NCBI GenBank assembly: GCA_019321725.1
Contig: CM033116.1
Location: 1,236,642-1,300,641, forward strand
Direction: 5' to 3'
DNA from: Paulownia fortunei
Lineage: Eukaryota; Streptophyta; Magnoliopsida; Lamiales; Paulowniaceae
Length of the DNA stretch: 64,000 bases
Made by a program: the position numbers and the translations under genes
The notes under the pieces: generated by a model
Told to the model about the DNA's origin: nothing
Seen by the model: the letters and a program-made list of their open reading frames with translations, nothing else
Database searches by the model: none
Shown here: piece by piece, positions 53,611 through 64,000 of the stretch
Position numbering within the stretch: position 1 is the first letter of the stretch
How the letters are laid out: every line of letters starts with the position of its first letter

Positions 53611-54560
53611 GTATTCAAAAAATTATAAACTCGAAAATTCATTTGAAATAAGTCTCATGCCTTAAATAAATGGGATCATAATATGGGACGATTCATCCAC
53701 CGCTCGGTACGAGCACGGAAGAAAATCATGTGGCCTCGAAATCCACCAAGAGAAGTAGGAGTCTATCCTCCAAGCTCAAACCTTCGCAAGGTATTTCTAT
53801 AAATTAGTCAATTTTTTGTTGTTTTTTAATAAACTTACTAGTATTTCTTTTCCATTTAATCTTTGATAATGTGGTTTTTGGGTTTTGATTTGACGAAATA
53901 AAATGGCTTCACCTTCAATTTGCAGTGGATTCTGTAAAGAAGTATAGACTCTGAAGCTTTGAGCCACATGGGTATAAAAAAGGATTATCAGTCTTGAACA
54001 TGAAAGCTCCAAAAGAGGCAGAGCAGGAGCAAGATTGGTCTTTGGTCTACGAGGAAAAGCACTAGCTGTCTAGCCCAAAGGAGGTGGAAGAATCTTCCCA
54101 ATAACGTCAGGAAACAAGGGCTGCGGCAATAGCCGATGCTGAGCACCTTGTCAGTGCTGGAACCCATAAGGAGAAGAAGCATCTCTCGTTGAGATCTTGC
54201 TCAGACGTACAAAGTGAAAAATTAGTCGAAGAAGAAAACAGGGTGTTGAGTGATAGCTGCATTTACTCTGGTTTTGACTCTTGATCCGCCATGGCCATTG
54301 TTAGAAGACCATGAATGTTTTTCGCTTCTCAGGTTGGAGTTTATTGCGTGTCTACTGTCGAGCACTGGCAGCAATGTATTGCAGTATTGTGGATGAGTAG
54401 GCCCAACAACCACTGGACCTTGAATGGTTAGGCCCAAGCCCACTGACAATGGAAAATAAAGATGAATAAATACACTTGAAACTCATTCCAATTATTACAT
54501 TTTCAATTATTAGGGACAAGACCCTTTGATGAGGTATTAGGGACAAGACTTTCGAGAATA
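53611..54560. other. Retrotransposon-adjacent DNA without clear gene
   Basis: Short open frames exist on both strands, but none has a family I recognise. A small duplication, TATTAGGGACAAGAC, occurs at about 54508 and 54535. Confidence 0.45.
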
Positions 54561-54563
54561 TAA

Positions 54564-54679
54564 GGTTTTGTTTGCATTTTGTTCATATTAATTCCACTAG
54601 TTTAAATATTTTCAAAAAATAAAACAAAACATACAAATATTGAATTCTTTAAAATTATTTTCATCTTTATCAATATAAA

Positions 54680-54714
<35 letters not shown>

Positions 54715-54990
54715 GCATTCATATATGTATTATAATTATAAATATTCAAATTATCTTATTAATAAAAATATAATTATTTACATCATTCAATCATTATATT
54801 AATTTTAAAAAATTATATAATAATATGATATCACTAATTAGACAAGATATAATATCTACAATAGGAATTGCCTCCCTCATAATTAAAACTAAACGTACAT
54901 CACAATTTCAATATATTTTCAAATAGTAATTTTTTCATTATTTTTCATAAAAACGTTGAAATTGAAATCGAACTAAGTTCAAACAAAGCC
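54564..54990. mobile_element. MITE related to the 361-bp element, 427 bp
   Basis: The left end GGTTTTGTTTGCATTTTG and the right end GGCTTTGTTTGAAC (read inward) form a short inverted repeat. The flanks are TAA (54561-54563) and TGA (54991-54993), an imperfect 3-bp duplication. The interior is AT-rich, with a (TTA)n run at about 54681-54714. Confidence 0.55.
54681..54714. repeat. (TTA)n microsatellite
   Basis: About eleven TTA/ATT trinucleotides in a row. Confidence 0.95.
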
Positions 54991-57900
54991 TGAAATTGCT
55001 CCTGTTGCCTATTCCATCATTGTTCTACTCGTTAAATGCTATTGTTTGAGTATTTTTTTATGTGGAGTTTTAAGTTATTAAATTGCTATTATGTGGAATT
55101 ATAAGTTATTACAGTACACATGATAAGTAATATTCATACTATACCTGATGTATGATACACTTGATATATGGATGAAGGACAAGCGTTCTATTTTATAATA
55201 CCCACGTGATAACATTAGTATCAGTTTTTATAGGGATAATTATACAGTCACCTTTTAAATTTGGTTAAATTATCAATAATAAAAAATAATTTGCATAATT
55301 ATTAGCACTCCCTCCCTGTTAGTAATATTTTCATTACGAATTAACTCCTCTCACAAATTTCAATCCGAAAAAAGTTGATGTCATCATAAAAAAAAGGAAA
55401 TTTTAAGTTATATTTTATTTTACACTTGAATTTTTTATCAATAGTTTGATCATTTTTTGGGATCAAAATACTCTTTCATGTGAGAGGGGTATATTTACTA
55501 TTACAGATTAACCCGTGGTCAAAATGTAACATTTCACCAGAATTGAAATTCCAACTAAGTTTATTCATTAATTTAGGATTTCATGCTTATTAATCTTTTT
55601 TTTTTTTTACCATTTTCAATTTAAGTAGAATTTTTAAATTATAGTTCTTTTCACTCTTTCTTAGTTTAAAATATAAGTACTCATTTTTATTTTTTTTAAT
55701 TTTAGGTAGAGGAGCATTTTTGTACACAGAATTTTTAATTTTGATCAAAAAAAATTTATTGGTTGTTTACTGTAAGGGAAAATGATATTTCACTCTTTCT
55801 AATTAGTTTTTTGATCGATAAATATTGATAGGGGTACTGGTATAATTACTCAAATTACATGGACTTTTCAGTAATTTAACTCAACTTTAGAAAATATTTA
55901 CATAATTATTTCCTTTTTGGCCATTTAGAAACTTATATTTAGGTATTCAAATGTGAAATAAAAAAATTCCTGAGTGATCCAATAAGAAAAAAGACTCAAA
56001 ATGACTGAAGACCCCCCAAGAGAAAAGAAAGAAAATGGGTTTGGATGTCTAACAAATAAAAAAATTGTATCTTGAATCTAAAATTGTACGAGATGTATAA
56101 AATTAAAATCATCTTAAGTAAAAAAATAAAATAGATTTTCCATATCATATAACACATTGGGCAAAAATGACCACAAACATACACAATTAATGTTGTCGTA
56201 ATCAACTCTTCAAAGCAACAAATAGCCAATTAGAAGATCCTCCAAAGAAGAAGTGTTACTTCCTTGCCTTTCCAGACACACGACTTCTTGATAAGCTTAG
56301 AAGTCACCCAAAAACCAACCCCCCATCGGCCCCCCACCCCAACCAACCTTTGGGCTTTTGGTTTTGGCCCATTCAACTTATTCGGCTAACCTCTCTTTCT
56401 TATCCCACCTTAAATTCTTGTTCGAAAAGGAATTGGCAATCAGTCAATCCATCACTCAAGATTGCTGAAATTTGTAAATATGTCTATTTCGGACAGAACT
56501 TAATTAATCAAGGGACTTTAAGGTTTTTATGTTGGACCTAACGATTGCATACCTCTATATCTTAGTACAAAATGTCAAATCCATAATTCGTTTTCTTGGT
56601 TGTTTTTTTATTCCTAAAGTCCAAAGAACAGTGAATAAATGTCCATAGTATATCGTATTTTTCGGTATAATACATGCCGATATATTATTTATTTGGTGAT
56701 TAAATTATAAAAAAATATCATATTTTATGGGATATTTATTCATTATTTACACAATTAATATATTATTCATTATGTATAACAAGACTAATTTTTCTGAGCA
56801 TTAACAAAATTGGGCCTAACCAATCAATTTCCTATTTATGATCGTTATATAAATAATAATATTTAATTTTGCAATTTATACGATGATAATGATATGTGAC
56901 CACTGCGAAGACATAATAATTTTTTATAAGTTTATCGATTTATGGATTCACTTGAAAAAAATATTTGTTATGAATAATTACTACTATCTAAATAATCAAT
57001 CAAAGAATATTAAAATTTTCTTTAAATTACTTCTTACTTAATTATTATAAAATAAAACATTGATAATTTTACTTTTCTTTTCACGAATTTTCCCTTATGT
57101 TTTCACTTTCTTGAATTGGCTGACTTATTAGTAGCGTATGAACACTATTTATCCATTCATGTATCGTGTGAAAACATTCATCCACCACCTTCACGGTAAG
57201 TGGCACACTAAAAATAACTTGGAGTACAAACATGAATGATGATTGTTCAAATTTTCGAGAGGTCTAATAAGGCTGTAAAAGTTGTTGGGTCTTTGTGTAT
57301 TACTGTTTTTGTAAAAAATAAAATGAATCGTGTATCAAACTTGGGTGTTAGTACGCTGTGGATATCATACCATCGGCTTTACCTAAGCGTATATTTGGAA
57401 AGTGGACATTATTCTCCGAGAGTTAGTTGGAATGTAAGTATTAAATACTTGAATATCTCAAAAAAACAAAAAAAATATTTATCTACCATAAAATGACTAA
57501 TTTGTAAATGACTAATTTATATATATATATATATATTAAAGAGAATTGATATATACCCACGTGAGGTAAATTGTTTCATAGTTTATGTTCCAACTCTTCT
57601 CACCAGTCACCCTACGTTTTGTCGGAATATAAAAAGTCTTGGGAAAAATTTATAACCTATGAGAACAATGGTCTGCTGAATTATTAAAGTCGACCAGCTG
57701 AAGCATAATTGTCCCACATGCGTCAATCATGTGTTTTTCTATGATAGGACACCTTCGCCATCAGCAGGTATTCTAATTTTTTTTTTTTTTCTAATTTTTG
57801 AATTTATATAATTATATCACAAAATAAAAATAAATATTTTTTAAAATTTGAGCGTCAACATCAATTTAACGTGTCGTTTTCTTACTATATAATAAAGTAT

Positions 57901-60250
57901 ATTGTTACATAAATAACAAATATCGTTTGATTTAACTTCTAATTTTTAATTGTACCTCCCTCTTTTGAATTTGAGTACAAATGAATTATATTTAATTTCT
58001 ACTATACTAATAAATGAAATATTTGAAAAATGTAACGTCGTATTTTGTCCTTGTAACAAAATTATGAGATGAATATGATTTCGCTTGAGAAATAGAGAAA
58101 AAGAAGAATGTGAATTATGTGATGCAATTATGTGTGGGCCAAAAATAGCGTCCGTTAAGTTGAGTGAGGGTGACGATGGACGGCCGTTAAAAGCCGCCGT
58201 CCCAACCCAACCCCACTTTTCAAAAGGCCAGGAATGACAGCGTGTTCGTAGCAGCCAAGCATCAGCAACAAATTTACATAAATGCCATCGCATGAACTCT
58301 TTTGAAAAGCTGAAATCCTTTTTGGCCTTTTCTTTTCCTCTCTCACATTAATATTTTTTTCCTTTTTTCTTAATTTTTTTAATACCAAAAGAGTGGATTC
58401 TTGATCTTGTGGCAGGCATTCATTTGGAGTAATGCAGTGATTTGAATTCTTAAAAATTGTGAAAATAATATAAATCAAAATGATGGAGCGGTTTAGGGCA
58501 CCATTTGTCTACCTAATTGTAATGATTTTGTCGTATACAGCGAAATATTTCAAAATAGATTTAATTTTTATACATAAGGTTTTCGTTAAAAAGAAACATT
58601 AAATTTGGAACAAAATAAAACAATTAATGATTTTTTTATGAAAATATTATACGTAAAGAAACATATAAAAATCTTAATTGTAAAAATTTAGATTGTAATT
58701 AACATCAAAAGATTAAATTGTTTAAGATTCATTCATTCATGAATGTTGTATGTGTTTGTCAAATCAATAAATCAAAAATGTAAATGGATGATAGATTTAT
58801 GGTGTGATTAGTTAAACTTGATTAACTCGTGCATATATATTAAAAAATTTTAAAAAGTGCATGCACAATAATCATAGGCTCTAGCCTCTTATGAATTTAA
58901 GAGGACTTAAAACATCTATTTTTAATAATTATAGTTATACTAATTTTTAGGGTCTTGACCTTGACACTGTTAATTTAGTTGCACTAGTATTAATTTATGG
59001 TATTGACCTTGATACTGTTTATTAAATATATTCACTTTAAACAGAATCTTTTACCTCCCAAGCAAAAAAAAAAACATAAAATTGAATAATAGAATATAGA
59101 AACCTATTTATTTTTATTTTTTTTAAAAATTGAGAATCCCAAGCACAAAATGGTCATCTAACATGTAATTCTTGGAATTGAAGAATACAGTAAAGTGGTC
59201 AACTTATAGAAAAATAATACTATAACTAGTGAATTAAAAAAAAAAAAAAGTGTGAGGACTAAACAATAAGAGGTGATTATGGTGCAATTTTTATTTTATT
59301 TTTAATTAATTTTAAACTAAATTATTATATACGCTGAACATAAATTTTAAATTGCAATTTATAAAATTAAAATCGAATGTGCAAGTTGTGTGATTATGGT
59401 GATTTGGTGTGATTTTCAATTTTTAAATTGGTTTACTTGAAGCGTTAATAAATAAAGAATGTTTATTATATATGTACATTATTACATACTCAAAATAGTC
59501 TTAAATTTTTATGCTATATAAACTGACTTTACTTAAAGAGAATGCAATAATTATATTTTCTTTACATATTTATATAGATAATTTAACTTATCCTGCTTAC
59601 ATATATTTTCACAATAACTCTAATATACATTCGTTGTGAACAAAAGGTAGTGCATAGTCCAAAATAATATGAAATTATTAAAACTAATGTCACAAAATGA
59701 AATAATACTGTAGACCAAATAACAGTACACAACTTATTTGATACTTCAGCATAATAATAACAGTAGCCAAATAGCTTACTAGTACTTAAAAGTTTCTATT
59801 AACTCAATGGAACTGCTGAATCAAATTTTTAGCAAAAAGTATATCTAATAAACTAAAAAAAAAAAAAAGAAAAATTGCTAGAGGAATGATGTATTTGGAG
59901 TAACTAAACCCGAAAAATGCTATAAAAAATATTTATTATTTGTAGAGATGTAAATCAAATATTAAATTTAAGTATTTATCGAATATAAAAGTTAACTGTT
60001 AAAATTAAACTTAACTATTTAATATTAAAGAGTTTAAATATATATATGGTAGGGATCGACTTATTTGAACATCAAATCGTTACCAAAGCAAATAGGAGTA
60101 GATTATAATTTTTTTAATTAGTCATTTATATAGTAAATCAATAAAAACGATTTAATGCAGTTCAAGCTATTTTAGCAATTTTAAATTTCATAAACCTCCT
60201 TAAACATTACACCAAGTAATACCAATATTGAACTTCGTAAGAATTTGTCA
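54991..60250. other. AT-rich spacer, 5.2 kb, no recognised gene
   Basis: The composition is strongly AT-rich with many short A and T runs and a short (AT)n at about 57520-57536. Open frames (for example near 57946-58478 on the minus strand) have no recognisable domain. Confidence 0.5.
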
Positions 60251-60279
60251 TTTTCTTGTTTTTCCATTATTATAATTTC

Positions 60280-61258
60280 TTGTTTTCCTTGCAGTCAGCA
60301 AATTACAGCACAGCTTATACATACAACACACACAATAACAGCAGCAAAGAGTATATGTTTCCAACAACTAAACAAGGAGAGAGCATAAGAGAGAGAGAGG
60401 GAGAGAGACAGCGATTGGGGCGAGTTGAAAAAGAGAAAAATAAGTGTCTTTTTGATTTTATGACAGCTTCCAATAAAACTTTTGCATCCAATTTTTCCGT
60501 TTCCTTTTTCATTTTTTCCCAGTAAGTATTTCTTTTTGTATTCTTTACGTACAATTCAGTCGAATGTAGTCTGTATGTATATCTTTCTGCTAATACATAT
60601 AGGTGACTGGTTGGTTGACTTGTTTTCTGACTTAATTTTTATGGGTTCTTTCTAAGAAATTTTGATCATCATGGAATTGTTTTGATGATCTGAGTTTCAG
60701 AATATCTTTTGATCAAAACCCGATAAGGGTTACAGGAAAATTATGATTTCTACTCTCGAATCTTGATTTTTCTTAAATACTGTGTTATTCGGATGGTGGT
60801 GCATTCATTGAAAACATGTTGAACTTCTGTTACTTTCCTGACTAAAAGATTTTATTTTATTGCTATGGAGTGAAAGTATTATTGTGTCTTCAGGTTATTC
60901 TATTTATGAGTTTCTCTGGAGGCGACTGATTATTTTTGTTAAAATTATTGAGACTTGAATTTTGTCAATCAGGTATTTTTAATAACCATGTGTAATCTTA
61001 GTCTTTTGTGATTCTTAACATTTTTCACAACATATTTAGTAAGCATCAATTATTGAAATTGTTTTTTCCTTGACTTTCTTCATTAGGTGCAGAGACTGAG
61101 AGATCCTGAACTCAATTCTGTCTATTAACCATGAATTGGGTGCTTGAAAGTTTTTGATTCATTCGATTCTGGGTTGGATTCACTACCTGGATTATACTGT
61201 TAATTCAACAAAAATTTTCACTGCTGCTGTTTGAGTCATCAGCATCACATCAGAAGGA
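60280..61258 (+). promoter_or_regulatory. 5' UTR region of NET1 with a probable leader intron
   Basis: A GAGAGAGAGAG-rich leader (60385-60410) precedes a good donor (CCCA/GTAAGT, 60521/60522), and a good acceptor (CATTAG, ending 61086) precedes the exon carrying the ATG. This suggests a leader intron of about 565 bp. The exact transcription start is unknown. Confidence 0.5.
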
Positions 61259-64000
61259 ATGGCAAAGTCGTCTCAAATGGATTCTAGACGAATGTACTCT
61301 TGGTGGTGGGATAGCCATATTAGCCCCAAAAATTCAAAATGGCTCCAGGAGAACCTCACAGGTATATAGCTTGGGGTTCTTCTGTTGTGTTTGAAAGTAT
61401 GTGCTTACCAGAGAGCAGTCTTATTCGTTCTATCTTCTTTCAATTGTATTGTGAGTCGTACTGTGGTGAAATTGCACTGTGTTCATTTTTTGACTTTTTA
61501 GAGGCATCTCTTTTGAAAAGTTGTGTTTAAATTTTGAGCTTGTATGATTGATCAAGAATCGTATTTATCTATTTGCTTCAGATTAAGGTCATTGTATTTA
61601 CACGCTCTTAAACACGAAGTTCTGAAAGTATATTTTATGTACCAATAATTTGAGATATTTAGATTTATTTGTTGTTGTTGTTGTTGAACTAACTACCATC
61701 AAGTCTTGATGGTGAGATAATTATATCTATTCTCTTTCCAAGCATCCAAGGCGTCTGCCTTTTCACATCAATTAGTACAATTTTATACTTCAGTAGGAAA
61801 TACAGTTATTGTTATACACGTCAGTGTTCTATGCGGCTTTTGAGCTTATCATACCTTCATTAGGACAATTACATGGTTCCATTCCTATATCATGTTTCAG
61901 TTGATTTTGACAATGCAAATTAAAGGCTTCTGTTTTCTGGTTAAAGAATGCTTATGGAGATTTTATACTTCAAAGTGTGGATTTGTGCGCACATGTATTT
62001 ACTAGGACTGATTGAAAGCATATTTAGGGATTTAGATTAAATAGTTGCTATGTTTCCCTTCAGATGAAAGGAGAACTCCAGCACTGAAATTTGAGTTTTA
62101 ACTATCGACATTAGCAATGCTTAGTATGGTTTACCTGTAAAGTCAAATTTATAAGGGGTGAATGTATATGGTGGTCAAATTTGGCAGGTTGACGTAGTCT
62201 TGCTCATCTCTGCAATCACGTGCAAGATGGAGAAAATACAGAATTAGGAACTAATGCCTCTCATCTTTCAGTCTGTACTGTTCATAATCAGTGCTTGACT
62301 GGATGCATGCAAAAGTTGTATTTATATTTTTTTTGTTCATGCTATACTTGATGTGCCTTCCCAGTGGTGTGTATTTTTTTCAATACAAGTGATCAGGCAG
62401 AATCATGGCCACCAAATTGGTTTCAGTTTATTTGTAACTTATGTCTTATTCACACCAAGATGGATGAATACGTATAAATGTAGGTGCATGCATTCCTGGT
62501 ATTTTGATTCTGAAATTTTTTGGGAGCTTTTATAGATATGGATGCCAAAGTCAAAGCAATGATAAAGCTCCTTGAAGAAGATGCAGATTCCTTTGCAAGG
62601 AGGGCAGAGATGTATTATAAGAAACGCCCAGAGCTTATGAAATTGGTTGAGGAGTTCTATCGAGCATATCGTGCATTGTCAGAAAGATATGATCACGCAA
62701 CTGGTGTTATTCGACATGCTCACCGTACTATGGCAGAAGCTTTTCCTAATCAAGTCCCCTTGATATTTGCTGATGATTCACCTGCAAGTTCTGCTTCTGA
62801 GACTGATCCTAGAACGCCTGAGATGCCAACCCCCCTACATGTATTATGTGAGGATGATGATATGCGAAATGTTGCACCAGGAATCTCTTTGTCTAACTCT
62901 CATGCTGTCAAACAGAATGGAGAATACGCAGATGAGTCTGATTCTGTCACTCAAAGGAAGGTTTTGAAACATTTCAGTGATCCGTATGGGCCAGTTGAGC
63001 AGGTGAAAAAGGGTCTTATTTTTGATGAGGCAGAGGAGAAAGAACAAAACCTACAGAGCACTGAGAATAAGTGTAAGGATCAAAAAATTTCAAAGCCTGA
63101 CCAGGTAACTGAATCTGATGAGATTCTACTTTTGAAGGAAGCCCTTGCCAAACTGGAAGCTGAGAAGGAAGCTGGCCTTGTCCAGTACCGACAGAGTTTG
63201 GGTAAACTGTCCCAGCTTGAGTCTGAGATTTCTCGAACCCAGGAAGATTTCAGAGTACTTAGTGATCATGCAACTAAAGCTGAAAATGAAGTTGTTGTCC
63301 TGAAGAAAGCACTGACCAAATTAGAAACTGAAAAGGAGTCTAAGCTTCAAGACTACCAACAGTGCTTGGACAGGATATCTAATCTACAGAATATTATCTC
63401 TAGTGCCCAAGAGGATTCCCAGAAACATAATGAAAGAGCTAGTAGTGCGGAAACTGAAGTGCAATCCTTAAAAGGGAACTCAATAAATTAGCTGTTGAAA
63501 AGGATGCAGCTCTCAATCAGTACATGCAATCGTTGGAGATGATATCGACCTTGGAGAACAAATTACGACTCACTGAAGAGGATGCCAGAAGGTTGAAAGA
63601 GAGAGCAGAAAAGGCAGAAAGTGAAGTTGAAATTCTCAAACAAACCATTTCCAAATTGACTGAGGAAAAGGAAGCTGCTGCTCTGCAATACCAGCAGTGC
63701 TTGGAGACTATTTCTAGTCTAGAGCACAAACTCACTTCTGCTCAGGAGGAGGCCAAACGCCTCAATGTCGAGATAGATAGTGGAGTGTCCAAGTTAAAGG
63801 GTGCTGAGGAACAATGTCTCCTGTTAGAAAGATCAAACCAGTCTCTTCACTCTGAGTTGGAGTCTTTGATGTTGAAGATGGGAACTCAAACTCAAGAGCT
63901 TACTGAGAAGCAGAATGAACTGGGAAGACTTTGGGCTTGCTTACAAGAAGAACGATTGCGCTTTCTGGAGGCCGAAACTGCTTTTCAAACTTTGCAGCAT
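61259..64000 (+). CDS. NET1: NETWORKED 1 (NET1) NAB-domain actin-binding protein, 5' part, with a frameshift
   Basis: NET proteins link actin filaments to membranes; NET1 members localise to plasma membrane and plasmodesmata. Exon 61259-61361 encodes [20 protein letters not shown] and on to ENLT; it is joined in phase 1 across a 1.17-kb intron to an exon starting at 62536 and running past the right edge. The NAB domain covers roughly residues 12-95 ([66 protein letters not shown]). A variable acidic linker and then long heptad coiled coil follow, with repeats of the LEAEKEA...YQQCL...ISxLE type. After codon TTA at 63468-63470 the frame hits a stop (63489-63491). Moving the frame by one base restores the repeat ([20 protein letters not shown]) to 64000, so one A appears missing from the run at 63470-63473. 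It may be a sequencing error or a real mutation. Confidence 0.92.

Noticed and set aside
57946..58478. Overlapping minus-strand open frames of 107-115 codons
   Set aside because: They overlap each other in different frames, show no domain and lie in AT-rich spacer.

Overview
This is a nuclear genome window from a eudicot plant, most likely of the order Lamiales. The genes have plant-type introns (GT-AG, AT/T-rich), the intergenic DNA is AT-rich and full of decayed transposons, and the seed-storage gene at 26.3-28.6 kb looks very close to the 7S globulin of sesame. No prokaryote-like operons, CRISPR arrays or tRNA/rRNA genes were recognised. All exon models below were assembled by hand from splice signals and reading-frame continuity.

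Layout. (1) 0.3-7.3 kb, minus strand: a 14-exon class II diterpene synthase (copalyl diphosphate synthase family) carrying two independent frameshifts; its last exon is not in the window. (2) 7.5-12.9 kb: a composite hAT-type DNA transposon bounded by the 8-bp duplication CTTTGATG, with a decayed transposase. (3) 14.4-19.9 kb: a ~425-bp tandem satellite array, split by a 1.6-kb solo-LTR-like insertion and ending at a 100-N assembly gap. (4) 21.1-23.6 kb: a decayed lipid-transfer-protein gene on the minus strand beside an intact four-exon GPI-anchored lipid-transfer-protein gene on the plus strand. (5) 25.2-28.6 kb: a 361-bp MITE, a 93-bp tandem duplication, then a six-exon vicilin/7S globulin gene with seed-type promoter motifs. 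(6) 30.9-33.4 kb: a two-exon FLZ zinc-finger gene. (7) 40.2-43.2 kb, minus strand: a ten-exon type I inositol polyphosphate 5-phosphatase gene. (8) 49.5-51.3 kb, minus strand: a six-exon BUD32 kinase gene of the KEOPS complex. (9) 52.1-54.5 kb: retrotransposon debris, including a Ty3/gypsy integrase C-terminal relic. (10) 60.3 kb to the right edge: the 5' part of a NETWORKED 1 (NAB-domain) actin-binding protein gene, with a one-base frameshift in an A-run.

The genes do not form a pathway. They are ordinary, unrelated plant loci (seed storage, wall/cuticle lipid transfer, signalling lipid phosphatase, tRNA modification kinase, cytoskeleton) separated by transposon-rich spacers. The most informative features are the degenerate ones: the broken diterpene synthase, the inverted dead lipid-transfer gene, and the well-delimited mobile elements. 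I saw no convincing sign of a wholly new biological system.
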